This document shows, one piece after another, positions 16,795 to 25,322 of a stretch of DNA of 64,000 nt (positions within the stretch are counted from its first letter, which is position 1; every line of letters starts with the position of its first letter). The position numbers and the translations under genes were made by a program. Origin of the DNA: CAYMND01 sp964465065. Its GTDB lineage: Bacteria; Acidobacteriota; Aminicenantia; UBA2199. The stretch lies in the NCBI GenBank assembly GCA_964465065.1, contig CAYXHZ010000004.1, forward strand, positions 1 through 64,000, written 5' to 3'. The notes under the pieces were generated by a model, which saw only the letters and a program-made list of their open reading frames with translations, had not been told where the DNA came from and searched no databases.

Positions 16795-18083
16795 TGGTCA
16801 GCATTTATCCGGTTTCTCTGCTCGAATTTCTGGACGGCAGCGAACTGGAACGGTTTATGCTGGAAAAGCAGAGTCTGCAGGCTGGAGAAGTTCTGGACGG
16901 CCGGGTGATCAAACTTTTTGCTCAAGGGGAAGCGCTGGTTGATTTTGGCCGTTTCCGTGCCAGAGCGCTGGTGCAGATGCCCCTGGCCGAAGGCGAAAGG
17001 CTTCGGGTGATGGTGCTGGAGACCGGGGAGCAGATCCGCTTCCAGATCCAGAACCCGGAAAAGAATCTGCAGGCGGAAACCCGGGTACGTCCGGAATTGC
17101 TGTCCAGGAGCCAGGTCTTCGATCTTCCCAGGATCGTCGAGGTTATCAAGCGCATCGCAGACTCACTGCCTTCCGAACCCTCGAACACCATGCCGTCAGC
17201 TCCCAGCAACGAAACGGCTGTCGTCAATAACCCGCAACCGTCTCGTGCGACGGTATCCGAACTGCCGCCGGTATCAGACAATCAAAGCATCCTCAGCGCC
17301 CTGGCCAACCTGAAAACAATGGTCAAGGGACTGGATTTGAATGGAAACGCTCAGGCCGTAGCGGCGAAACTGGGGCAATTGACCCTGGGCAGTGGCTTGT
17401 TCTGGGAAAACAAGATCGTTTCCCTGGTTTTGGCCCATTCCGGAACGCAAATGGATGCAACGGAAACGATCGATTGGCAGGCATTGGTAAGCCAGCTGCA
17501 GTCAATCGGTCAGGATGATATCAAGCAACAGCTCGCTGAACTGGTCCATAAGCTGCGGGACAGCGATCCTGCCGAAAAACCGGAATTGAATCGAAGCGTC
17601 AGTATGGCACCGCAGCAATCGGAGTTGGAAGTTTTACTGGACAGTATGGTCGGACAGCAACGGCAGATTTTTGAAGAAATTCAGCATAAGCAGGACAACC
17701 AGGTGATTTTTGCTTTCAATTTGCCGTTCGAACAGGCAAAAATAAGCGGTAAATTGAAACTGTACCTGAAAAAAGGGAAAACCAAGAAACAGGACAGCGC
17801 CTGGCGCATATCCCTGTTGCTCAACCTGTCCAGACTCGGGGAGATCCGCACCGATTTCTATTACCTGCCCAAACTGTTGCGCCTGACTATGTTCGTGCTG
17901 GACCGAGCCGCCCAGAACGAAATCTTGCAGAATTCAACCGGGCTGATCGAATACCTGCGTCACTACATTGAATCGGTGCATCTGGAGGTACTGGTATCCA
18001 AAACCAAAATCGACCATTTTGAGGACGAGGAATGGCTGGAAGAGATAGATGACAAGTCGCTGAGTGTCGACATCAAGGTGTAA
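16794..18083 (+). CDS. fliK: Probable flagellar hook-length control protein FliK
   Basis: A 429-residue protein with an N-terminal part of unclear fold (about 1-110), a Pro/Ser/Asn-rich linker (about 125-165), and a C-terminal domain (about 300-400) resembling the FliK C-domain: VIFAFNLPFEQAKISGKLKL followed by a basic stretch and LLLNLSRLGEIRTDFYYL. FliK measures hook length and triggers the FlhB specificity switch. The position directly before an FlhB C-domain homologue supports this. It has a GTG start overlapping the previous stop. Confidence 0.7.
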   Translation: MVSIYPVSLLEFLDGSELERFMLEKQSLQAGEVLDGRVIKLFAQGEALVDFGRFRARALVQMPLAEGERLRVMVLETGEQIRFQIQNPEKNLQAETRVRPELLSRSQVFDLPRIVEVIKRIADSLPSEPSNTMPSAPSNETAVVNNPQPSRATVSELPPVSDNQSILSALANLKTMVKGLDLNGNAQAVAAKLGQLTLGSGLFWENKIVSLVLAHSGTQMDATETIDWQALVSQLQSIGQDDIKQQLAELVHKLRDSDPAEKPELNRSVSMAPQQSELEVLLDSMVGQQRQIFEEIQHKQDNQVIFAFNLPFEQAKISGKLKLYLKKGKTKKQDSAWRISLLLNLSRLGEIRTDFYYLPKLLRLTMFVLDRAAQNEILQNSTGLIEYLRHYIESVHLEVLVSKTKIDHFEDEEWLEEIDDKSLSVDIKV

Positions 18084-18104
18084 TGAGGATGTGGGGCTGA
18101 GCCA

Positions 18105-18380
18105 ATGACGGTCCATAAAAAAGAGCAAACCAAGGCCGTGGCCTTGCGGTATAATAAACAGAAAGAGAACGCCCCGCGTCTCCTGGCCAAAGGTCAGGGC
18201 GAGTTGGCCCGCCGAATCGTGGAAAAGGCCAAGGATTACGGAGTCCCGGTGTACCAGGACGACGACCTGATCGAGGTTCTGGCGGGGCTTGAACTCGATA
18301 CGGAAATTCCGACGGAGTTGTACAGGGCGGTTGCCGAAGTGATGGTGTTTGTTTATAAACTAAATGGAAAAAGAGTATAA
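18105..18380 (+). CDS. Stand-alone FlhB C-terminal-domain protein (FlhB2/YlqH type)
   Basis: A 91-residue homologue of the FlhB cytoplasmic C-terminal domain: KAVALRYNKQKENAPRLLAK, LARRIVEKAKDYGVPVYQDD, and ELYRAVAEVMVFVYKLNG. It corresponds to the part of FlhB after the NPTH cleavage site (compare the FAVALKY segment of flhB at 5479). Such orphans (YlqH, FhlX) are known next to fliK and can partly replace the cleaved FlhB domain. It overlaps yigZ by 17 bases. Confidence 0.9.
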   Translation: MTVHKKEQTKAVALRYNKQKENAPRLLAKGQGELARRIVEKAKDYGVPVYQDDDLIEVLAGLELDTEIPTELYRAVAEVMVFVYKLNGKRV

Positions 18381-19020
18381 GCCGGATCAAGTTGTCACCG
18401 ACTCGGTTTATCGAGTCTTGGTCGAAGATTGCGGTCCGTTTGAACTGCGTGAAAAAGCCTCCCGTTTCATCGCCTTCGCCGCTGTGGTCGGCAATGCAAC
18501 GGATGTGGACAATACCCTGCAGCGTTACCGCAAGAAATTTCATGACGCCACACATCTATGTTATGCCTACCGTCTCCGCGACAAAAAAAACGAGATCAGA
18601 CGCTGCAGCGATGACGGTGAACCGTCAGGAACCGCTGGTGCACCGATTCTGCAGGAGATAATGGGGAAGGATATCTGGAATGTCCTGGTCATGGTCGTCC
18701 GCTATTTCGGAGGTACTAAATTGGGTACAGGCGGACTGTCCAGGGCTTTTGCCGGTGCAGCCCGCATGGCTATGGATGCAGCCAAGACCACGGAAGTGGA
18801 ACCCTGTCATACCGGCAGCATCAGCTTTTCGTTCAACGATACCGGGCTGGTCATGCAGTGGCTCAACCGGTACCGGGCCATTCCGATCGGTCAGGAGTTC
18901 AGCGACAGAGGAATCGTTATGACCTGTTCGCTGCCGGACAAAGAGATGCAGTACGCCAAACAGGCACTTATCGACATGAGTTCCGGTCGTCTTCTTTGGC
19001 GAGAAAGCCGAGACCAGTGA
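18364..19020 (+). CDS. yigZ: YigZ/IMPACT family protein
   Basis: A 218-residue member of the YigZ/UPF0029 family. The IMPACT domain (about 25-135) shows SRFIAFAAVV, DATHLCYAYRL, SDDGEPSGTAGAPIL and VVRYFGGTKLGTGGLSRAF, all hallmark motifs. A ferredoxin-like C-terminal domain (about 140-205) follows. The eukaryotic IMPACT acts on Gcn2 signalling; the bacterial role is unresolved. It probably rides at the end of the flagellar transcript. Confidence 0.93.
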   Translation: MEKEYKPDQVVTDSVYRVLVEDCGPFELREKASRFIAFAAVVGNATDVDNTLQRYRKKFHDATHLCYAYRLRDKKNEIRRCSDDGEPSGTAGAPILQEIMGKDIWNVLVMVVRYFGGTKLGTGGLSRAFAGAARMAMDAAKTTEVEPCHTGSISFSFNDTGLVMQWLNRYRAIPIGQEFSDRGIVMTCSLPDKEMQYAKQALIDMSSGRLLWRESRDQ

Positions 19021-19103
19021 CCGTATCCTCGTCCATCATCCCGGTCAACTGTCTTGCCTGATCTGGACTGTGATGAAAGACAGACTGTGCATTTTCTATG
19101 ATC

Positions 19104-19131
19104 TTGACTTCAGTTGAGCATATGTTAGAAT
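19104..19131 (+). promoter_or_regulatory. Sigma-70 promoter of the ABC exporter operon
   Basis: TTGACT (19104-19109) and TAGAAT (19126-19131) are separated by 16 bases. It lies in the 189-base gap after yigZ and about 79 bases before the ABC ATPase start, so the exporter genes form a transcription unit separate from the flagellar one. Confidence 0.6.
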
Positions 19132-19209
19132 TTTTTCCTGTGTAGAATCCGTATAACCCATATGATGGTCTATTGAGGATACAAAAGATTTGTATAAAAG
19201 GAGATGCCC

Positions 19210-19932
19210 ATGATCCGTGTTGAAAACCTGGTGAAATTCTATGGGGATTTCTGCGCGCTGGACGGCGTCAGCTTCGAAGTCAAGAAAGGTGAAATTCTTG
19301 GCTTGCTGGGCCCGAACGGTGCGGGGAAAACCACTACTTATCGCATCCTGACCGGATATCTGAGCCCGTCGTCCGGGAACATCTGGGTCGGGGACTTGAA
19401 TGTCAAGGACGATCTGGATCAAATCAAACAGATGATCGGCTACCTGCCGGAGTCGGCTCCCATTTACAAGGATATGCTCGTTTTTGACTACCTCAGTTTT
19501 ATTGCCGATGTGCGTGGAGTGGCGAAAGATCAGCAGATCAAGCAGATCAAGCACCTATCTGAATTGTGCAGCCTCAATGAGGTCATGCACAAAACCATCA
19601 ACGAATTGTCCAAGGGTTACCGTCAGCGGGTCGGAATCGCTCACGCCCTGATGGGAGATCCGGAAATATTGGTCCTGGACGAACCAACCTCCGGTCTGGA
19701 TCCCAACCAGATCCTGGAGACGCGCGAAATCATCAAACGCATCGGCAAAGAGAAGACCATCATTTTTTCCACCCACATTCTCAGTGAAGCCGAAGCGACC
19801 TGTGACCGCCTAGTCATCATCAGCAACGGCAAGAAGGTGGCCGATGCCACCATCAGCGAGCTCAAGGAACAGAACAATGAAGAAAGCCTGGAAAAGATTT
19901 TTCATCAACTGACCCGACGGGGGAACGCATGA
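19210..19932 (+). CDS. ABC exporter ATPase, GldA-like
   Basis: A 240-residue ABC-2 type ATPase: Walker A GPNGAGKTTTYRIL (about 38-51), signature LSKGYRQRVGIAHALM, Walker B ILVLDEPTSGLDP, and H-loop STHILSEAE. I choose ATG 19210 because AAGGAG (19198-19203) is 6 bases upstream; an ATG at 19204 abuts it. With the next three genes it forms a GldA-GldF-GldG-like set. In Bacteroidota this set is linked to gliding, but related sets occur in many non-gliding bacteria with unknown substrate. Confidence 0.9.
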   Translation: MIRVENLVKFYGDFCALDGVSFEVKKGEILGLLGPNGAGKTTTYRILTGYLSPSSGNIWVGDLNVKDDLDQIKQMIGYLPESAPIYKDMLVFDYLSFIADVRGVAKDQQIKQIKHLSELCSLNEVMHKTINELSKGYRQRVGIAHALMGDPEILVLDEPTSGLDPNQILETREIIKRIGKEKTIIFSTHILSEAEATCDRLVIISNGKKVADATISELKEQNNEESLEKIFHQLTRRGNA

Positions 19933-20636
19933 ACAAGAGCAAACAGATATTTCTGAAAGAGTTCAAGGCCTATTTCTATTCGCCGATCGCCTACATTGTC
20001 ATTTCCGTGTTCCTGGCCATCATCGGCTGGCTGTTTTTCTCGACCTTTTTTCTCGAGCAACAGGCCAGCTTGAACCGGTTTTTCTCACTCCTGCCGATAA
20101 CCTTCGCATTCATCATACCGGCCATCACGATGAGACTGTTTTCGGAGGAGATCAATCAGGGTTCCTACGAACTGCTGTTGACTCTGCCGGTCAGCTTCCG
20201 TGATATCATCATGGGAAAATTTCTGGCCGCGGTGGCATTTATCAGCGTTATGCTAAGCCCGACATTGATTTACGCGGTTTCGACTTCGTTTATCGGGGAC
20301 CTGGACTGGGGACCGGTTATCGGTGGCTATTGCGGTGCCATCCTGCTGGCGGCGGCCTTCGCGGCCATCGGTCTGTTCGCTTCCACTTTGACCCGCAATC
20401 AGGTGGTGGCTTTCATCATCGGCATGACCATCTGTTTCCTGCTGACTCAGCTCATCAATTTCCTGTTGTATTTTCTGCCTTTGGAACTGGTCGGCTTTTT
20501 CCAGTATTTCAGCGCCCAGAGTCATTTCGACACCATCGCCAAGGGGATAATCGACACCCGTGACATCCTCTATTTCCTGACCGTCTGTTTTGTAGCCCTG
20601 TACGGTGCCAACCTGGTCATGGAAGAAAAGAAATAG
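19929..20636 (+). CDS. ABC-2 type permease, GldF-like
   Basis: A 235-residue integral membrane protein with six hydrophobic segments. It begins KQIFLKEFKAYFYSPIAYIV, the typical start of ABC-2 permeases of the NosY/GldF group, and contains RLFSEEINQGSYELLLTLPV before TM3. ATGA overlap with the ATPase gene indicates coupling. It would form the membrane channel with the ATPase, and the following auxiliary protein is its usual companion. Confidence 0.9.
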   Translation: MNKSKQIFLKEFKAYFYSPIAYIVISVFLAIIGWLFFSTFFLEQQASLNRFFSLLPITFAFIIPAITMRLFSEEINQGSYELLLTLPVSFRDIIMGKFLAAVAFISVMLSPTLIYAVSTSFIGDLDWGPVIGGYCGAILLAAAFAAIGLFASTLTRNQVVAFIIGMTICFLLTQLINFLLYFLPLELVGFFQYFSAQSHFDTIAKGIIDTRDILYFLTVCFVALYGANLVMEEKK

Positions 20637-20645
20637 GAGCCCATC

Positions 20646-22874
20646 ATGCTGAACAAGAAAAACGAACAGCTCTCGTTCAAGTACATGAAGTTTTTTCTAT
20701 ACCTGCTGATGATCGTGCTGATCAACCTGGCAGGCATCAAACTGTTTGTCCGCGCGGATCTGACGAAAAACAGCCTGTACTCGCTGTCCACGGCCAGTAT
20801 TCAGGCGGTGGAATCTCTCAACGAACCTTTGACCATCCATGTCTTTTTCTCCAGCAATCTGCCGGCGCCCTACAACAACATCGAGCGTTACCTGCGAGAC
20901 CTGCTGGCGGAATACGCCCAGCATGTCAAGGACAGATTGAACTTCAATTACAGCTTTCACAATGTGACCGCCTCGGAAACGGATGTCACCGACCAGGTCG
21001 ACGAGAACCGCAAACAGGCCGAAGATTACGGTATTTATCCGGTCCAGGTCAATGTCATCGAAAAGGATCAGGTCAAAGCCATGCGGGCGTACATGGGCAT
21101 GGTGATGGTGCACGGCGATGTCATGGAAAAGTTGCCGGCCATCAATTCCACCGAAGGACTGGAATACAAGATCACTTCGACCATGCAAAAGATGAGCAAC
21201 AAAATATCCGCCTTGCTCAACCTGGACGGCAAGATCATGGTCACCTTGGCAAATTCCGGTTCTCTCAATCAGATCGCTCCGCTGATACAGCTCAAGAATC
21301 TGGATACGCTTCCGGCCTTGATGAAGAACGTGGTTGACCGCGTCAACGCCAAAAGTTATGGACGTCTGCAGCTGTCCATCGTCGATCCGGGTCTGGATAC
21401 GACGGCCGCCGAACGCTTCGCCGGTTACATGCTGCGTTGGAACGAGATGTTCGACCCGAGCGGTAACAAAATCGCTGCAGGTCAGGGTACGATCGCCCTT
21501 GGCCTCTCATACCAGGACAAGAAGCTGGAAATTCCCCTGTTGCAAAAGAGCATGGCGCTGACCAATCAGGGCCTGGTCGAACAGTTCAGCCTGGTGGAAG
21601 AGAAGGCGATCGATGAATTCATCACTTCCAACATCGATCGGATCATCAGCGTCAATCAGGATATCGCCTACCTCAGTTCCCATGGTACGGCACTGCTCGG
21701 TTCATCGCTGCCGCCGCAATTGCAAATGATGCAGCAGAATATTCCCAGCCTGAAAACCTTCGGCGAGCTGATCGGTGAGAATTACGAAATCAAGAACGTC
21801 GATCTCAAGAACGCCGAGATTCCCACTGGCGTCAACACCTTGATCATCGCCGGTCCGACCGAAGAGTTCAGCGACTGGGAATTGTACCAGATCGACCAGT
21901 TTCTGATGAATGGGGGTTCCTTGGCTCTGTTCGTCGACACCTTCCAGGAAGTGCAGCAGCAGAACAATCCCTACGGCGGCGGTTACAACCAACCCAATTA
22001 TCTGCCCATCAACACCGGACTGGACAAACTGCTCAACCACTATGGTCTTGCCGTTAAACGGTCCTATATCCTGGATGAAGAGTGTTATGAGGAACCGGGC
22101 GACATGAACCGGGCGGCTATGAAGGTCTATTTCGCACCGATGATCAAAAACGAGCAGATCAATCAGAGTGTCGAGGTTTTGCAGACGCTCAAGATGATGA
22201 TCGGTTTCAAGATGTCCCCACTGGAGTTCAATCAGGAGAGACTGGAGAAACTGAACCTGAAATTGACCAAATTGATACGGAGTTCTCCGCGAGCCTGGGA
22301 AATGAGCGGACGCATCAACCTGATGCCTATGTTTATCCAGGCACCGACGGAAAACGACAAGTTTTCCCAGTTCGATCTGGCCTGCTTGCTGGAAGGCTCT
22401 TTCCCCAGCTATTTCGCCGATAAAGCCATCCCGGAAAAGCCAAAGAAAGAAGAAAAGACGCCGGACGAGCGGAAAGATGCCAAAAAAGAGGAAGCGCCGC
22501 TGGCGCCAGCGCCTGTGCCTTCGAATGTGAGCAGCGAGCAGGGACGGATCAAGCAGGGAAAACCGGCCAAGGTCTTCATCATGCCATCGGCCAGTATGGT
22601 ACAGGACATGGTCCTGGCCAGTCCGGATCTGGCCAACCGTGATTTCATCGTCAACATGATCGACAAACTGAACGGGCGGGAAGGCATGGCCATCATGCGC
22701 AGCAAGAATCAGCGTTTCAATCCTTTGCATGAAGTCGGTCCCAAAGGTAAATTCTTCGTAAAAGCGATCAATATCGTCGGTTTGCCGCTTCTGGCAATCG
22801 TAATGGGCCTGTTGGTGTATTTCCGACGTCAGCGTCGCAAGAGCTGGATTCAGACCGAATTCAGTCAAAAATAG
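20646..22874 (+). CDS. GldG-like ABC transporter auxiliary protein
   Basis: A 742-residue protein of the ABC-transporter auxiliary (GldG) type. An N-terminal membrane anchor (about 15-35) precedes a large extracytoplasmic part (YSLSTASIQAVESLNEPLTI, then an IFT52/GldG-like fold near 385-425: GVNTLIIAGPTEEFSDWELY, QIDQFLMNGGSLALFVD). A Lys/Glu/Pro-rich linker (about 600-630) is followed by a second membrane segment near the C-terminus (about 705-725). A fused GldF is absent here, as it is encoded separately. Substrate unknown. Confidence 0.85.
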   Translation: MLNKKNEQLSFKYMKFFLYLLMIVLINLAGIKLFVRADLTKNSLYSLSTASIQAVESLNEPLTIHVFFSSNLPAPYNNIERYLRDLLAEYAQHVKDRLNFNYSFHNVTASETDVTDQVDENRKQAEDYGIYPVQVNVIEKDQVKAMRAYMGMVMVHGDVMEKLPAINSTEGLEYKITSTMQKMSNKISALLNLDGKIMVTLANSGSLNQIAPLIQLKNLDTLPALMKNVVDRVNAKSYGRLQLSIVDPGLDTTAAERFAGYMLRWNEMFDPSGNKIAAGQGTIALGLSYQDKKLEIPLLQKSMALTNQGLVEQFSLVEEKAIDEFITSNIDRIISVNQDIAYLSSHGTALLGSSLPPQLQMMQQNIPSLKTFGELIGENYEIKNVDLKNAEIPTGVNTLIIAGPTEEFSDWELYQIDQFLMNGGSLALFVDTFQEVQQQNNPYGGGYNQPNYLPINTGLDKLLNHYGLAVKRSYILDEECYEEPGDMNRAAMKVYFAPMIKNEQINQSVEVLQTLKMMIGFKMSPLEFNQERLEKLNLKLTKLIRSSPRAWEMSGRINLMPMFIQAPTENDKFSQFDLACLLEGSFPSYFADKAIPEKPKKEEKTPDERKDAKKEEAPLAPAPVPSNVSSEQGRIKQGKPAKVFIMPSASMVQDMVLASPDLANRDFIVNMIDKLNGREGMAIMRSKNQRFNPLHEVGPKGKFFVKAINIVGLPLLAIVMGLLVYFRRQRRKSWIQTEFSQK

Positions 22875-22883
22875 GAGGTTGCC

Positions 22884-23876
22884 GTGGCACGCAGAAAATT
22901 AACCAGGGAAGTCATTGTCGTACTGGTAGTCAGTCTGGCCGCACTGATATACCTGCTGGTGCAGCGCAACGATCATACCCAATACCGGGTGCCGGTACTC
23001 GTCACGCTCGACCAGAAAGGTCTCAGTAAAATTTTAATTGAAAAAAGCGATGAAACCATCGAACTTGTCAACCGTGATGGAGCCTGGATCATCGCCCCGA
23101 ATCAGTATCAGACCGACAAGGAAAAAGTGCAGAAAGCCATCGATGCGGTCGCCAACCTGAAGCTGGCCGAACTGATATCCAGATCCGGAAACGATGCCAT
23201 GTATGACCTGAACGCTGATAAAAGAATCCGGGTATCTCTGTTCAAAGGAAGCGAGATGATTCGCCAGATCGATTTCGGTAAGGTTGCCGGGACCTATCGT
23301 CATACCTTTGTTCGCCTGCAGAACCAGAGCGAGGTCTACCAGGCATCAGGCTCGTTGCGCAGCGATCTGGACTTGAAAAGCGATGATTTCCGCGACAAGA
23401 TGGTTTTCAAGGTCGACAGTAACGAAGTCACCAAGATCAAACTCAGCAATGCAGGTCAAAACTTCGAATTCAGTAAAACCGTCAGCACAGCGCAGCCTGC
23501 AACAGCTGCGGCACCGGCTGGCCAGCCTGCGCCCGCACCTGCGGAAATCGTCAACTGGAATGCGGTTCCAGAGCGGAAAGAAGCTGTCAAAAAAGAAGCC
23601 CTGGACGATTTACTCGCTAAATTGCAGGACTTGCGTTGCGACCGTTTCGCCGCCGAGGATACGACAGTCGGGGAGGTGATGTTCGAACTCACCGTCCAGG
23701 CAGCTGCTGCACATACCTTGACTCTTTTCAAGCCGGCCAGTGATGAAGCTACCGAAATCCTGGCTCGCTCCTCGCAATCTCCGTACCTGTTTTATTTGTC
23801 AAAATGGTCGGCGGACGGGATCAAGAAAAACGAAGCCGATCTGTTTGTGATTCCCCAGGCCGATCCGGCCAAGTAA
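22884..23876 (+). CDS. DUF4340 domain protein
   Basis: A 330-residue protein with an N-terminal membrane anchor (about 8-25) followed by DUF4340 repeats outside the membrane: SKILIEKSDETIELVNRDGA, then WIIAPNQYQTDKEKVQKAI, and a related unit in the second half. They are separated by an Ala/Pro/Gln-rich linker at about 195-220. DUF4340 proteins nearly always follow GldG-like genes and probably form part of the same exporter complex. AGGAGG precedes the start. Confidence 0.85.
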   Translation: MARRKLTREVIVVLVVSLAALIYLLVQRNDHTQYRVPVLVTLDQKGLSKILIEKSDETIELVNRDGAWIIAPNQYQTDKEKVQKAIDAVANLKLAELISRSGNDAMYDLNADKRIRVSLFKGSEMIRQIDFGKVAGTYRHTFVRLQNQSEVYQASGSLRSDLDLKSDDFRDKMVFKVDSNEVTKIKLSNAGQNFEFSKTVSTAQPATAAAPAGQPAPAPAEIVNWNAVPERKEAVKKEALDDLLAKLQDLRCDRFAAEDTTVGEVMFELTVQAAAAHTLTLFKPASDEATEILARSSQSPYLFYLSKWSADGIKKNEADLFVIPQADPAK

Positions 23877-23888
23877 GAACGATTTTTG

Positions 23889-23922
23889 CCCCCGTACACC
23901 CGCGGAAATGGGTGTACGGGGG
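23889..23922. terminator. Strong hairpin between convergent operons
   Basis: CCCCCGTACACCC (23889-23901) and GGGTGTACGGGGG (23910-23922) form a perfect 13-bp stem with an 8-base loop. It starts 12 bases after the DUF4340 stop and is 72 bases beyond the end of the opposite aminopeptidase gene. No T-run follows on either strand, so it is a likely two-way transcription barrier or mRNA 3' stabiliser, not a textbook intrinsic terminator. Confidence 0.65.
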
Positions 23923-23994
23923 ATTATTGTACCGTCAAAATCAAAAACACACTAATAGTATTGCTAGACAACTCTATTTGCGTTGTTCAACCTT

Positions 23995-25304
23995 TCAAAA
24001 CGGTAAATAATCACCATCCTGAATTATAGAATGCAAACTATTGTCGGCGTAATGAAGGTCCAGGCTTTTGACAACGATTCGCGGCTGAGTCGAGGGAATA
24101 TAGATTCGATCCAGGTGGATGACATCGGCAGGTGATGGGAATTTTCCGGGGGCAACCTGACCACCGAAGTGGTCGCTGCGTCCAAAAGCCACGTGAAATC
24201 CGAGTTTCTCGTCTAACAAAATCTCATTGATGGGGGAGAGACCGAAATCACCCAAAACGCCGAAGCCCAATTCAGCCATATTGCCGTAAGCGGGGACACG
24301 GGCCAGATGATCCCTTTCGTCTCGTAAAGCCTGTCCATCCTGACCGTCAACGGAGACGGCCCGATTCTCCTGAATGGTGTAAAAGAGGACAGATTCTCCG
24401 ATCTGAACCGGCAGGATTCCGGCAGTCTGGCTTTTCAGGCCACATTCACCTTCATACGGAACGATGTAGGTTTCGCCGCTGGGCAGATTACCGGCCACAC
24501 CGGGTTCGGGGAAACGGCCGGAACTGAGGTGAGCGGTTCGGTAGCGCAGATCGAAAAACATTCGATAATTGAATTGCCCGTCAACTGTAAAATTGACCCA
24601 GGCGCCATGCGCCGGATCGACCAGCTCCTTGAGAAGCTGACAGCGTCTGCTGACTTCCTGATAGTCAATACGCAGCGCGGGTATCATNNNNNNNNNNNNN
24701 NNNNNNNNNNNNNNNNNNNNNNNNNNNNNNNNNNNNNNNNNNNNNNNNNNNNNNNNNNNNNNNNNNNNNNNNNNNNNNNNNNNNNNNGAAGCTGACAGCG
24801 TCTGCTGACTTCCTGATAGTCAATACGCAGCGCGGGTATCATCGCCGCCGAAAAACCAGGCATTGTTGCCGCCCGAATCGGAAATCGTTTGGCGGCGTTC
24901 TTCAACGGGGCAGTGGTCGAATACTCGGTCGGTGCCAGGAACAGCTGGTAATTGGCGTAAATCTGGGAAAAAGGAATTTGCGGGAGTGGTTGCAATTCAT
25001 CGGCAAGATCGATCGCCCGATCCAGCGGAGCCTGGCTGACCGTATCCGGAAGATCGGCGTTGTTGGATCCGACATCCGCGTACGCAAGCAGGCTCACCTC
25101 ATCCAGCGCCAAGCGGGTTTTGTTCCGCTGCAGGGCGGCAGCCCATTGCCAGGCCAATTGCCGGCGCATGCGCCAATCACGATTGTCGGAATCCGCACTT
25201 TTCGGAATATCGACCAGAATACCCAAACGTTTATCCGTCTCTTTGATGGAAAACACCGAGCGAATCAAATTGACCAATTCACCGTCCGCTAACAGTTCTT
25301 GCAT
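23995..25304 (-). CDS. Aminopeptidase T (M29)-like protein, split by a false assembly gap
   Basis: After the duplicated 55 bases and 100 N are removed, the coding sequence is one intact frame of 384 codons. It has M29-like features in the second half: NLPSGETYIVPYEGE, AELGFGVLGDFG and ILLDEKLGFHVAFGRSDHFGG, where Glu and His residues would bind the two metals. M29 enzymes release N-terminal residues from peptides. The N-terminal half is a Rossmann-like region without clear motifs. AAGGAG precedes the ATG at 25304. The gene follows the aldehyde dehydrogenase by 18 bases, in one operon. The M29 relation is judged by eye. Confidence 0.7.
24633..24687. repeat. 55-base direct repeat, left copy flanking the gap
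   Basis: The 55 bases ending at the gap are identical to the 55 bases starting just after it (24788-24842). This is the mark of two overlapping contigs joined with Ns, not of a biological repeat. Collapsing both copies restores the aminopeptidase reading frame. Confidence 0.95.
24688..24787. other. Spurious 100-N assembly gap
   Basis: A 100-N placeholder between two identical 55-base contig ends. No sequence is missing: removing the Ns and one repeat copy gives an in-frame gene. Confidence 0.95.
24788..24842. repeat. 55-base direct repeat, right copy flanking the gap
   Basis: Identical to 24633-24687. It begins GAAGCTGACAGCG and ends GCGGGTATCAT in both copies. Confidence 0.95.
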
Positions 25305-25322
25305 GTTGACTCCTTTATTTCT

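Noticed and set aside
24633..24842. Biological direct repeat or insertion
   Set aside because: The copies abut a 100-N placeholder exactly, so this is a contig-end overlap.
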